DNA from: Streptomyces orinoci
GTDB lineage: Bacteria; Actinomycetota; Actinomycetes; Streptomycetales; Streptomycetaceae
NCBI RefSeq assembly: GCF_003121295.1
Contig: NZ_PHNC01000021.1
Coordinates: forward strand, 1 to 55,244
Length of the DNA: 55,244 bases
Direction of reading: 5' to 3'
Under the pieces are notes generated by a model, which did no database searches, was not told where the DNA came from, and saw only the letters and a list, made by a program, of their open reading frames with translations. Of the stretch, positions 1 to 8,319 are shown piece after piece. How positions within the stretch are numbered: the stretch's first letter is position 1; every line of letters starts with the position of its first letter. The position numbers and the translations under genes are program-made.

Positions 1-1703
1 GCGACGGCACGGGCGGCCGGCGCTGGACCGCGTTCGGCGGACGGGCCTTCCTCACCCCGGCCACCCGCCATGTGCTGCGCGAGCAGGCCCGGCGCCTCGC
101 CGACAACGCCCCCGCCGAACTGGCCGCCCCGCTGCGGGCCTTGCGTGGTGCACTGACCGAGGTGGATGTGCTCTCCCAGTCGCTGGACGGCTTCCATGAC
201 TGGCTCATCCAGCAGGACGGCGCCGCCCAGGCCGTCACCGACCCGGCCGTGGTGGCCCAGGTGGGCCAGACCAACCATGTGCCCGACGGCGCCGAGGACC
301 GTCGTCGGCAGCGCTTCCAGCCGGTGCGCGGCGGGCAGTTCCACTTCGTCGAGCTGGTCATCATCGACCGCTTCGGCCGCGAGTGCCGTCTGGTGGAACC
401 GGTGGACTCCCAGATCGTCCAGTTCGCCCCGGTCCGGGCGGACAGCGTGCGGCCGGACGCCGAGCTGTACCAGGGCGTGGCGGGCCCGCAGCGGTTCATC
501 CAACTGCCGCCGCGCATCATCCAGCCGGCCAGGCTCCGGCTGGAGACGGTGGCCCCGGCCGCCTCCCAGCCCCCCAGGGGCCTGGAGGCCACCGGCGATC
601 CCGCGGATTCCCCGGTGATCGGCTGGCTGCTGGTCAACCACCTCGACCGCACGCTGCTCGTCCACGGCCCGGACGGCGAACCACTCGGCGAACTACGGGT
701 GATCCATGACGCGCACAACACCCCACGCACCGCCTGGAACCCGCTGCCGCACGCCCCCTTCCCACACCCGGACGACCCCGGCTTCGCCGCCGCCCACCCC
801 CATCTCGTCATGTTCGCCCGCGAGTTGCTCGCCCACGCCCCTGACGCCTTTGAGGCGCTGACCGCCACCATCGACACCGCCCTCGACCACATCGTGGAGC
901 CGTCACCGGCCGAGGACCGCTCCCCGGCCCGGCTCATCGGCCGCCCCCTCGCCCTCATCCGGACCCGGCTGGGCCTGGACCTTCAGGGTGCCCCGCTCAC
1001 CAACCCCGCCTGGGACCACGCCCTCAACCCGCCCGAGGAGGACTACCCCGACCACCGCTGGACGGTCCGGCTCGGCGACCCCGACCGCCTCGCGGACGGC
1101 CTGATCGGCTACTTCGCCGCCGACGACCATGACCAGCCCACCGACTACACCCGTCTGCACGCCGTGGAACCGGCCGGCCCGGCCAGCCCGTACATCACCG
1201 CCGTCGGCACCGGCGCCCACCTCACCCTCCCGGCCCGCCCCGCGGACCGGCCCGCCACGCACCACCTCACCCTGCTGGCCTGCCCGCACACCGCCGTCCA
1301 CGCGACCACCGACATCCTGCCCGTCGCCGAGCTGGCCCTGGACGCCGACGCCACCCACCGCGCCCTCGCCCGCATCCGCGCCTCCTTCCGCCTCAACCCC
1401 CTCCTCGCACCGGACGGTTTCCCGGACAAGGAGGAGGCGGGGGCCCGCGCTGGAGTCGCTCCGGTACCACCTGTCGCCATGCCCAGGCCCGCCGCCCGGC
1501 ACGGCAGTTGGACCTGGGCCGAGCCACTGGCCGTGGCCGGCATCACCGCCGGAGCGCTTCCGGCCTGGACCGAGCACGACATCCAGCAGGCCGACCACCT
1601 CTACCACCCGGACGTGCCCGTGCCCGCCGCCCGTTCCGGCTACCTCCAGCTGCACCCGGCCGGCCAGGCGGCCGCCCCCGCCGCCGAAGGAGCCCGGCCA
1701 TGA
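1..1703 (+). CDS. Large conserved protein of unknown function, 5' end outside window
   Basis: The reading frame is open from base 3, so the gene starts upstream of the window; 566 residues are visible and it stops with TGA at 1701-1703. A GTG at 72 is only an internal valine in this view. The visible part has no signal peptide or membrane span. It carries a segment around residues 110-135 (GGQFHFVELVIIDRFGRE) that looks like a repeated beta-domain core, and a proline- and histidine-rich C-terminal half. I do not recognise the family. The stop overlaps the next gene by ATGA, so it is co-translated with two genes that encode a beta-sandwich-like protein and a fibre-like protein. The group looks like one functional unit, possibly a surface or tail-fibre-like assembly. 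This is inference from neighbours only. Confidence 0.7.
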   Translation, partial: DGTGGRRWTAFGGRAFLTPATRHVLREQARRLADNAPAELAAPLRALRGALTEVDVLSQSLDGFHDWLIQQDGAAQAVTDPAVVAQVGQTNHVPDGAEDRRRQRFQPVRGGQFHFVELVIIDRFGRECRLVEPVDSQIVQFAPVRADSVRPDAELYQGVAGPQRFIQLPPRIIQPARLRLETVAPAASQPPRGLEATGDPADSPVIGWLLVNHLDRTLLVHGPDGEPLGELRVIHDAHNTPRTAWNPLPHAPFPHPDDPGFAAAHPHLVMFARELLAHAPDAFEALTATIDTALDHIVEPSPAEDRSPARLIGRPLALIRTRLGLDLQGAPLTNPAWDHALNPPEEDYPDHRWTVRLGDPDRLADGLIGYFAADDHDQPTDYTRLHAVEPAGPASPYITAVGTGAHLTLPARPADRPATHHLTLLACPHTAVHATTDILPVAELALDADATHRALARIRASFRLNPLLAPDGFPDKEEAGARAGVAPVPPVAMPRPAARHGSWTWAEPLAVAGITAGALPAWTEHDIQQADHLYHPDVPVPAARSGYLQLHPAGQAAAPAAEGARP

Positions 1704-2173
1704 CCGACCTGCTGCTCCCCTACACCCTGACGACCTCCCCGGCCGCACCGGCGCATACCGGCGAACTGTCGCTGCACCACCTTCAATTGGCGGTCGGCTC
1801 CACCACCCGGGACAGCGCCGCGCCAACCGTTCGCTGCTCGCGCCTCACCCTCACCCTGCCCACCGCCCCGGCCGTACGGATGCCCATGGGCGAACCGGTG
1901 ATCCTGCGTACCAAGGTAGAGGCCGAGCGCGGCCCCCGGCGCGGGCGGCAGTGGACGGCCGAAGCCATCACCACCGACCCGGCCGCCACCGTCATCGTCC
2001 TGGAACCCGTCGAGCCCGCCGACTTCGACGGCACCTGGACGCTCACCCTCACGGTGTCCATCAGCACCCCGCTCGACGGCACCGTCCGCATCACGGAGGA
2101 CACCACCCTCGTCACCGACACCGGCGCCGGGCCGACCCCCCGTACCGGCACCGTCAGTTCCTCCGCAGCCTGA
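1700..2173 (+). CDS. Small protein equal to the N-terminal domain of the downstream fibre-like protein
   Basis: This encodes 157 residues. ATG at 1700 overlaps the previous stop (ATGA) and has a GAAGGA site at 1686-1691. By eye the protein aligns with residues about 9-135 of the next gene product. Shared elements in order are LLP-x-LTT near the start, a strand ending in a GEP motif (GEPVIL versus GEPALI), an RQW motif, and a final FDGTW motif followed by an alternating hydrophobic strand. Both look like the same all-beta domain, so this gene is a stand-alone paralogous copy. It has no signal peptide and no membrane span. A role as a cap or adaptor for the fibre protein would fit, but nothing in the sequence proves it. 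Confidence 0.75.
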   Translation: MTDLLLPYTLTTSPAAPAHTGELSLHHLQLAVGSTTRDSAAPTVRCSRLTLTLPTAPAVRMPMGEPVILRTKVEAERGPRRGRQWTAEAITTDPAATVIVLEPVEPADFDGTWTLTLTVSISTPLDGTVRITEDTTLVTDTGAGPTPRTGTVSSSAA

Positions 2174-2202
2174 AGCCTTCTCCCCAGGAGACACCACCCG
2201 CC

Positions 2203-3885
2203 ATGTCCACCCCCGCCGAACCGGCCTCCTCCGGCATGCTGCTGCTCCCGCAGCTGACCACCAACCCCAATCCGCTGCGGGTTTCGACCTTCGCCAGACC
2301 GGAATACGCCGAACTGACCTTCGTCTACGGCAGGTCAAAGGCTCCATCGGTCAACTGGCCTGTCCACTCCCGCAAGTTCGTCATCCGCATCCCCACCGGC
2401 CGCCAGGCCACCGCCCTGACCGGCGAGCCCGCGCTGATCCGATATGAGCTCACCGTCCCGGACGGCAAACGCCAATGGGTTGTGCAGGCAGACACCAGGA
2501 ACCCCAACGAGACCGTCTTCACCTGTGAGCCGGACGACCTGCGCCCCGCCGCCTTCGATGGCACCTGGGGCATCCAACTGCGACTCTGGGGCATCGAGAC
2601 CAACGGCAGCCCCGGCCCGGTGACCATCGGCTGGGAGGAGGAGACCTCCAACAACGGCGCCGATTTCGTCCTGCGCACGGGGCGCGGCGAGGTCAGCAAG
2701 CGCGACGACTCCTTCTACTTCGACAGCTTCCACCCGGCTACCGTGGCCATCGCCCGCAACTCCACCGTGCAGCTCAACTGGAAGGGCACGGAGCAGGCCA
2801 CCTACCGCATGTACTACCGGGACCAGGACGGCACCGAGAAGAACGTCGCGGTCAGCGGCGGCAGTTGGACCTCGCCCAGGCTCGTGGACAGCACGGATTT
2901 CCGGCTCAAGGCCACCTTCGACGGCCGCGATTACTACCTGACCGCTCATGTGCGGGTGAACAAGCCCGATATCGCCGTCACAAGCATCGCCGCACCGAGC
3001 GCTGACGGCACCGTTGGCGTCAAGAACACCCTTCAGTTCCAGGACAAGGCGGGCATCGAGATCCCTCGGTACGGCGGCCGGATCACCGTCTACGGCGCGC
3101 TCACCGCCCAGGCCGGTGACAACGTCGGCGAGGGGGCACTCACCGCCAACGGCCCCCTGACAGCCAACAAAACCATCACCGCCAAGGGCGAGGTCACCAC
3201 TGAGGCGGACGTGCCTCTGACCGCCAACGGACCGATCAACGCAAACAAGAACATCTTCGTCGCCGCGGGCCCTGCCGGGACGTACTACGGAGTACACACC
3301 GCCCGTATCTGGGCACTGAGCGGAACGTCAGACGGAACCGTGACCCTGAAGAGCAAGCTCACGCTCGAACAACCGCTCACCGCCAACGGCACGATCGACG
3401 CCAACAATGACCTCACCGTCGCCGCGACCAAGACTTTCAAAGCGATGTGGATCAACCCGACTACGACCAACGGCACCATCACGGTGCGCGGAGATTTGAG
3501 CATGGCCAGCGGCAAGGTCCTCACAGCCGGAACCCTCAACACGGCCGGCATTACCGCAAGTGGGCTCATCTCCGCGAACGGAGGCCTGAACGTGCCAACC
3601 GGAAAGTCGCTGAACTACGAGGGCAAACGCGTCCTTCGCACAGGGGACAGCGTGACGCTCAGAACAAGGTGGGCCAACAATGGCTACCTCTGGGACGATG
3701 ACGGCAACGCCAATAAAGACCGGGGAAATGTCGTGCGCAAGCGGGACAACAATCCCCCTGGCAACTTGCGGTCGTGGTGGACGCTGGGATGGAGAGCATC
3801 GAACCAGGCCACCGGCCTGGAAACCGACACTGATCTCAAGGGCTGCGCCGAAGCCGAGGAGCAACCTGGAACAGCCCAGGAATGA
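2203..3885 (+). CDS. Fibre-like repeat protein
   Basis: This encodes 560 residues. ATG at 2203 sits 12 bases after CAGGAG, 29 bases after the previous stop. Residues about 9-135 form the same beta domain as the preceding small protein (GEPALI, RQW, FDGTW). Residues about 135-260 look like a second beta domain. Residues about 285-480 are built of short degenerate repeats with LTANG, TANK and INANK cores and regularly spaced glycine and asparagine, as in beta-helical phage or injection-system fibres. The C-terminal part (LRTR, GYLWDDDG, SWWTL) resembles a beta-trefoil or lectin-like end. The residues after SWWTL look unrelated, so the original C terminus may have been lost by a frameshift. Third-position GC is visibly lower than in neighbours, which suggests transfer. 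The function is unknown; a binding fibre is inferred. Confidence 0.75.
   Translation: MSTPAEPASSGMLLLPQLTTNPNPLRVSTFARPEYAELTFVYGRSKAPSVNWPVHSRKFVIRIPTGRQATALTGEPALIRYELTVPDGKRQWVVQADTRNPNETVFTCEPDDLRPAAFDGTWGIQLRLWGIETNGSPGPVTIGWEEETSNNGADFVLRTGRGEVSKRDDSFYFDSFHPATVAIARNSTVQLNWKGTEQATYRMYYRDQDGTEKNVAVSGGSWTSPRLVDSTDFRLKATFDGRDYYLTAHVRVNKPDIAVTSIAAPSADGTVGVKNTLQFQDKAGIEIPRYGGRITVYGALTAQAGDNVGEGALTANGPLTANKTITAKGEVTTEADVPLTANGPINANKNIFVAAGPAGTYYGVHTARIWALSGTSDGTVTLKSKLTLEQPLTANGTIDANNDLTVAATKTFKAMWINPTTTNGTITVRGDLSMASGKVLTAGTLNTAGITASGLISANGGLNVPTGKSLNYEGKRVLRTGDSVTLRTRWANNGYLWDDDGNANKDRGNVVRKRDNNPPGNLRSWWTLGWRASNQATGLETDTDLKGCAEAEEQPGTAQE
3139..3390 (+). repeat. Degenerate coding repeats (LTANG units) in the fibre gene
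   Basis: Near-identical 15-base units encoding Leu-Thr-Ala-Asn-Gly occur at 3139-3153, 3217-3231 and 3376-3390 (pattern CTSACCGCCAACGGM). Looser copies (CTGACAGCCAAC, ATCAACGCAAAC) lie between them. They mark the beta-helical repeat region of the fibre-like protein. Confidence 0.7.
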
Positions 3886-4291
3886 CCGCATCGAGTGGCC
3901 GCGGCAGAGCCGACCCGCCGGACCCGGCGCAATGCTGATTGCTCTCACCCGGCCTTGAAGCCGACGTTCGGCTGGGCCTGTCTGTTCGTATCTCGGGAGT
4001 AGGCAGGTCAGCCGGTCGATGTTTATACAGGACCCGTTCCGCAGGGCGGCCTCCAGGGGGGTGGTTGGTAAGCGCGGAACCCGCCCAGGGGAACCAGCGG
4101 CTGCTGTCCTTTGCCGCGCCGCAGACCGCCGGGACAACTCCGGCTGAAGCCAGCCCGGTCGGAAGAAGCGGCGCCACGCCATGCGTTCACCGCCAACACT
4201 GGCCGACGGTTGAGCCGTCGCCGTGCCGGCACCGTTCTCTACACTGCGCTCGGGCGCCTCCGGCTCCCGGACGCTGAACCCAGGAGCACGG
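3886..4291. other. Intergenic, no gene seen
   Basis: About 400 bases between the fibre gene and the HEAT-like gene. Open frames here have no codon bias or recognisable protein and are judged to be chance. A CAGGAG ribosome binding site at 4281-4286 closes the region. No convincing terminator or RNA gene was found. Confidence 0.5.
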
Positions 4292-5512
4292 ATGGAACGA
4301 CTGACCGGCCGAGAACTGCTCGCCCTCCGGCGGGCGCTGCGCGATCCCGCCACGCCGGGTCTCGAACGGTGGGAAGCGGCGCGGCGGCTCGGGGCGACCG
4401 GGGAGGCGCAGCAGGAGTTCGCGGCGTCGGTGGTTCTGGGCTCCGACTTCCCGATGTCGGTGGCATCGCACATCGCCGAGGCGCTGTCCGGGTTCGCCCC
4501 GCGCTACCGGGAGCAGTTGGCCGACCGGCTGCGCGGTCCGGCCGCGATGCCGGGCGAGTTCGACGAGGACCGTATCTGGGCCGCGCAGGCCCTGGCCGCG
4601 CTGGGCCCCGAGTACCGGGACGAGGCCGTCGCCGCGCTGCGTGCCACCATCGCGGACCCGCTGCCGGGCCGGTGGCAGCGCTGCCGGGTCGCCCAGCTGC
4701 GGTGGATGGCCGCCGTCACCCTGGCGGAGATCGATCCGTCCCTGCGGGAGGAGGCCGCCGAGACCATCCGGCGGGACGACATCTCCAACGACGGCTGGGA
4801 GAACGAGCTGGCTCGGGCGAACCACTTGCGTGACATCGGCGGCGAATACGCCGAGGAGGCCACCCGCATGCTGCTGGAACTGCGGGCGGAGGTGGACGAG
4901 GAGTTCCGCCACGATGTGGACGAAGCGCTGGGGGATTCGGCCGACGGTATCGACTGCGCCCCGCCCCAAGAAGCTCCCGCCGCAGGCGAGACCGTGCCGC
5001 CCGAGGTGCCGCCCGAGGTGCGCTCGGCGCTGGCGGGCCTCGCGCAGCTCGGCATACCGACAAAGCTGGACGAATTCGAGACGGCTCTGGCGACCACCCC
5101 GCCCGACCAGGTCGAGGCTCTCGCCGCCCAGTACCGCGCCTACGTCCGGCACGCCACCGCCCCCGAGGCGGTCGCCGCACTGACCATGCCGGTTGACGTT
5201 TCGGCCGCCCAACTGCGCCGGAAAATGCCGGAAGGCGGCGGGACCAGGGCGTTCGTCGGCTACTCCGTCCAGGCCGAGCAGCAGCTGCGGGAGCTGAACG
5301 CCGACGAGTCGCGAACCGCGTCCGCGATTCACCGCGAGTTGGAGTGGTGGCCACAACTGGGATTGCACCGCCCGAACCGTGACGACCGGACCGAGGACTA
5401 TGTGCTGGAGTTCTGCCCCGCCGGGGCCGGCCGCCGCCGGCTCACCATGGTCAACCGGTTCCATCCGGAGCTCAACGCCGTATTGGTGACCTGGTTGCTC
5501 ATCGGGCCCTGA
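4292..5512 (+). CDS. HEAT-like repeat protein
   Basis: This encodes 406 residues. ATG at 4292 follows CAGGAG at 4281-4286; an in-frame upstream ATG at 4223 has no such site. Residues about 10-215 are paired amphipathic helices rich in Ala, Leu and Arg with recurring W-x-AA-x-L, YR-E/D and A-x-AL-A patterns, typical of HEAT-type alpha-solenoids. They are followed by an acidic, proline-rich linker (about 215-250) and a separate C-terminal domain ending in a hydrophobic strand (VLVTWLLIGP). There is no signal peptide or membrane span. Such solenoids usually hold protein partners. No partner is obvious, because the gene stands alone between the fibre operon and a convergent VOC gene. The specific function is unknown. 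Confidence 0.7.
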   Translation: MERLTGRELLALRRALRDPATPGLERWEAARRLGATGEAQQEFAASVVLGSDFPMSVASHIAEALSGFAPRYREQLADRLRGPAAMPGEFDEDRIWAAQALAALGPEYRDEAVAALRATIADPLPGRWQRCRVAQLRWMAAVTLAEIDPSLREEAAETIRRDDISNDGWENELARANHLRDIGGEYAEEATRMLLELRAEVDEEFRHDVDEALGDSADGIDCAPPQEAPAAGETVPPEVPPEVRSALAGLAQLGIPTKLDEFETALATTPPDQVEALAAQYRAYVRHATAPEAVAALTMPVDVSAAQLRRKMPEGGGTRAFVGYSVQAEQQLRELNADESRTASAIHRELEWWPQLGLHRPNRDDRTEDYVLEFCPAGAGRRRLTMVNRFHPELNAVLVTWLLIGP

Positions 5513-5543
5513 CCAACCGCGGGCACCGTCCTGCGCAAGGGCC

Positions 5544-5918
5544 TCAGTGGAGGCAGAGACAGAACGGATGGCCCGCCGGGTCCGCGTACACCCGCCAGTT
5601 GGCCCCCGGGCGGATCCGGTCCGTTCGCTCCAGTACGGTCGCGCCGAGGGCGAGCGCTCGTTTCTCCTCCCCTTCGAGGTCGTCCACGTCGAAGTCCAGG
5701 TGCAGCTGCTGCGGGTGCTGCCGGCCCGGCCATTCGGGCGGCCGGTAGCCGTCCACCCGCTGGCAGGCCAGCGGCGTCCCCTCGAACCCATGCACCTCTA
5801 CCCAGCCAGGATTCTCCGGGTCCGCGACCACCCGGCCGCCGAGCAACTCCGCGTAGAACTCGGCGAGCCGTACCGGATCGGCACAGTCCAGCGCGACCGC
5901 CTGCAGCTTTCTAATCAC
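5544..5918 (-). CDS. VOC (glyoxalase-like) family protein
   Basis: This encodes 124 residues. The chosen GTG at 5918 starts MIRKLQAVALDC, the normal opening strand of the fold, with a GAGGGG site upstream; longer in-frame starts add low-complexity arginine-rich sequence unlike the family. Visible landmarks are CADPVRLAEFYAELLGG, HLDFDVDDLE and the ending DPAGHPFCLCLH, the pattern of the glyoxalase-6 type VOC domain. It probably binds a small molecule and/or a metal. The substrate cannot be read from sequence. It is convergent with the HEAT-like gene, 31 bases apart. Confidence 0.8.
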   Translation of the reverse strand: MIRKLQAVALDCADPVRLAEFYAELLGGRVVADPENPGWVEVHGFEGTPLACQRVDGYRPPEWPGRQHPQQLHLDFDVDDLEGEEKRALALGATVLERTDRIRPGANWRVYADPAGHPFCLCLH

Positions 5919-6071
5919 GTCCAACACCCCTCGTTCCTGAGTCACTTCCGCAACGCCCTGGTACGAGAGGGCTCGTACCCGCCGCCGTTGGCGGGCATGC
6001 GCGGCCGTACGCCGGCAGACCCTGGCAACGGCTGGTGCGCCCCGGCAGCGGCTCATCGACGGAACCTTCCC

Positions 6072-6287
6072 TCAAGTCGTCGCACTCCGAATGCCGTTGT
6101 CGCGGTCCGCCATGGCAGCGAGCCCGGATTCCCGCATCACCCGCTCCACGGTCTCGGCCAAGGAGCTGTCCGCCGGGATGACGGTCTCGACGCCCCCGGG
6201 CAGCAGGTCGTGCGGCCGGTACCAGGAGCGCAATTCCGCTTCTCCGACCTCGGCGGCGGTCGGGCTCGTGAACCGGGCCGCCACCAC
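6072..6287 (-). CDS. Short orphan or 5'-truncated gene
   Basis: This frame encodes 71 residues from GTG 6287 (GTG 6290 also possible). Nearly every codon ends in G or C, as in real genes of this genome, and the sequence (ELRSWYRPHDLLPGG, SLAETVERVMRESG) reads like protein. No ribosome binding site is evident. A second frame just upstream on the same strand (ATG near 6318, MRMSDDV) looks like it should join it, so this may be the 3' part of a gene broken by a one-base frameshift near 6288. I do not recognise the family. Confidence 0.4.
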   Translation of the reverse strand: MVAARFTSPTAAEVGEAELRSWYRPHDLLPGGVETVIPADSSLAETVERVMRESGLAAMADRDNGIRSATT

Positions 6288-6380
6288 ATGACGTCGTCGG
6301 ACATCCTCATACCGAACGCCCGAAGCACGTGGTCAGCAACGGCAGGGGGTGCACGGCGTGCCGCACCCGGGCACCAGGGC

Positions 6381-7004
6381 CTACCTGTCGAGGTCCTCGA
6401 CTGGCTGGCGCAGGATGGTCTTCAGCTTCTCGGGAGCGGTCTTGCGGGGGTCGCTGAGGTAGATCTCGTGGTGCAGGCCCGTTGGCCGCAGGCCGTTGGC
6501 GGAGAGGTAAGTGTGGTGGAGTTCGCGGAGCACGGGTGCCTCGTCGTCGTAGGAGCCGATGTGCAGCACCTGGGCACTGGGGCCTTCGTGAAGGGTGAGG
6601 TGCCGGAGCTGGGAGATCGCGGGGTTCTTCTTCTTGGCCAGCGCGGTCTGCTGGGCGTCCTCGATCATCTTCCTGGTGATCCAGGAGGGCATGGTGATGA
6701 GCATGGTCCACTTCCAGGTGTCCTTGGCCCGGGTGGTGAAGGCTTCGGGCCGGTCCGCCCACCACAGCCCCTCCAGCGGAGCGACGACGAAGTCGCCGTC
6801 CGCCGTGTGCTTGCTGGCGAACTTGAGGGTGTAGGCGACCGCGTAGAGGGCCTCGACCGCGCTGACATAGGCGGGCGCCGTGTTGGGGTTGCCCCTACCG
6901 TCGATGGCGATGAACTGCTGTTCGGGAACGTCCACGACGGCCCACGCCGTGTTCTTGGGCGCGTAGAACTCTTTCCGTTCACGCTTGACGTCGTACGGTG
7001 CCAT
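6381..7004 (-). CDS. GyrI-like small-molecule binding domain protein
   Basis: This encodes 207 residues. ATG at 7004 (MAPYDVKRERKEFYAP) follows a GGAAGTGAG stretch; longer starts run into transposase debris. Landmarks are AWAVVDVPEQQFIAIDGRGNPN near the N terminus, a middle LEGLWWADR segment, and a C-terminal EAPVLRELHHTYLSANGL with HHEIYLSDPRK, as in stand-alone GyrI-like (SOUL/GyrI superfamily) proteins. These bind small hydrophobic or charged ligands. It has no DNA-binding domain, so it is not an AraC/MerR regulator. It stands alone and its 5' side abuts the decayed transposase at 7039. Confidence 0.8.
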   Translation of the reverse strand: MAPYDVKRERKEFYAPKNTAWAVVDVPEQQFIAIDGRGNPNTAPAYVSAVEALYAVAYTLKFASKHTADGDFVVAPLEGLWWADRPEAFTTRAKDTWKWTMLITMPSWITRKMIEDAQQTALAKKKNPAISQLRHLTLHEGPSAQVLHIGSYDDEAPVLRELHHTYLSANGLRPTGLHHEIYLSDPRKTAPEKLKTILRQPVEDLDR

Positions 7005-7038
7005 GGGTGTCTCACTTCCTAGGAGGTGTGCATCGTTC

Positions 7039-7245
7039 AGCGACCATGAGGGCCGCATCCCGCTGTCCGGGATCGTGTGGCCGGGCCGAATGCACGACCA
7101 GACCTGTGTGCGCAGCGAAGGCATCGCCGAGTAATTCCGTCAGCATCCCGGGGTAAAAGCCGAGGTCGACGATGGCTACCGGAGCCTGGCGAACGAGTTC
7201 CCCGATCAGGTCTCCGCCCCGCCGAAGAAGCCCGCCGACGACGCG
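7039..7245 (+). pseudogene. Transposase fragment (IS5-type, DDE_Tnp_4-like), with internal stop
   Basis: Frame 1 reads GRMHDQT, VRSEGIAE, a TAA stop at 7132-7134 where the family has Gln, then FRQHPGVKAEVDDGY, SLANEFPDQV and SAPPKKP. This is the familiar C-terminal half of streptomycete DDE transposases of the IS5 supergroup. There is no start, no N-terminal half, and the frame loses similarity after about 7245. It is dead and lies immediately upstream of the GyrI-like gene on the opposite strand. Confidence 0.75.
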
Positions 7246-7324
7246 CCAGCACCGCCCTGGTGCCCGTCCGCAGGACGGCCCGCTGAATCACCCACCAGCC
7301 GAACCCCCAGACCAGCCTGCCCTC

Positions 7325-7519
7325 AACTCAATTGCCCCCAAGATCGTAAGACCGATGTTGGCGCCGCCGGGCCTGTCCGGGTCCTTGAGAAGGACGCGGC
7401 GCAGGTGTCCTGTCCGACAATGGCAATGCCGCGGCCATAACGCCGGCGGATGCCTACGGCGGCCGAGGTCTTCCCGGAAACGGAGTGCCTCGCAGTACGA
7501 TCAGCCGGGTTTCCGCCTT
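7325..7519 (-). pseudogene. Frameshifted P-loop kinase fragment (zeta-toxin/phosphotransferase-like)
   Basis: Reading the minus strand from 7519, three frames must be joined: ETRLIVLRG, then SGKTSAAVGIRRRYGRGIAIVGQD, then HLRRVLLKDPDRPGGANIGL. Together they restore the N terminus of a common actinobacterial P-loop kinase (Walker A with SGKT, GQD motif). At least two frameshifts separate the pieces. The rest of the gene is missing where the transposase debris begins, so the kinase was probably truncated by that insertion. No intact start is visible. Confidence 0.65.
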
Positions 7520-7853
7520 GCCGACCGGGCCGCGGGCGTACCGACCGGCCGTCTGGGGTTGGCTCGTCACCTTGCCGAGGATATCGGGTCGCGGTCGGCC
7601 ACCGACGCTTGTCCAGCACAACCGGGTTGCCAACTCACCGCCGGGCCAGGGTCCTTGGTGGACCGAATGTCATCGTCCACCGGCCGCCATATGGTGGCCG
7701 GCCGCTACGGCGCCCTACGGGCCATGACTCTCCCCTGCTCGTAGCCATTGAAGCGCCACTGCGCAAATGCTGCCGCCACCTGTCCACTCCCGCTTCGTTT
7801 AACCGGAGGCAGACAGCACCCCCTCTCCCCTCAAATACAAGGAGTACTCACCG
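7520..7853. other. Intergenic with one near-perfect hairpin, no gene seen
   Basis: No credible coding. A hairpin with 9-base arms around ATAT (CCGGCCGCC / GGTGGCCGG, one GU-type mismatch) lies at about 7681-7702 and could be a terminator or an operator. The region ends with an AAGGAG ribosome binding site for the small secreted protein at 7854. Confidence 0.35.
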
Positions 7854-8201
7854 ATGAACCTTCGCTCTCTCCCCGCAAAGGCAGGAGCCGCTCTCGCTAC
7901 CGCCGCTCTCCTTGTACTGGCCGCCCCGGCCGTCTCGCACGCGGAGTCAGCCGACTGCCGTGTCTCCAGGTCGGCCGCCGCACCGTCGAAACTCACGGTG
8001 ACCTGTGGCTCGCCGGGGCCCGAATTTCCCATCCTCAAGCAGGAAGTGGAGCGGGTTACCCGATTTATGACTCCCGCTCTGCAGAAGCGGCACAGCTGTG
8101 GCGAACTCACCCAGCGCGAGGCTTTCCTGCACTTCGAAGCCCGCGACAGATGCCCGGCCACCGCTCATTACCTCACCGTCAACGGTGACTTCTGGCGCTG
8201 A
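7854..8201 (+). CDS. Small secreted protein of unknown function
   Basis: This encodes 115 residues. ATG at 7854 follows AAGGAG by about 9 bases. Residues 1-30 are a classic Sec signal peptide (basic start, long Ala/Leu core, cleavage near SHAES). The mature part of about 85 residues contains four cysteines (in DCRV, VTCG, HSCGE and DRCPA) that could form two disulfides. It ends NGDFWR. No family is recognised. The gene is monocistronic, with debris upstream and a separate hydrolase operon downstream. Confidence 0.8.
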   Translation: MNLRSLPAKAGAALATAALLVLAAPAVSHAESADCRVSRSAAAPSKLTVTCGSPGPEFPILKQEVERVTRFMTPALQKRHSCGELTQREAFLHFEARDRCPATAHYLTVNGDFWR

Positions 8202-8319
8202 CCCGGTGGGTGGGCGGGCGGTCGCGCTCCGGGAAGTCCCATGGTGGGGTTTTCCTCACCCCCGATAGACCTGCCAACCCGAGTGATCCACCAGCGGCCC
8301 GTCCCTAGCCTGCTGTCAC

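Noticed and set aside
7037..7200. Minus-strand frame with phrases such as DLGFYPGMLTELLGDAF
   Set aside because: It reads like protein only because it is the complement of the transposase fragment on the plus strand, which matches a known family.
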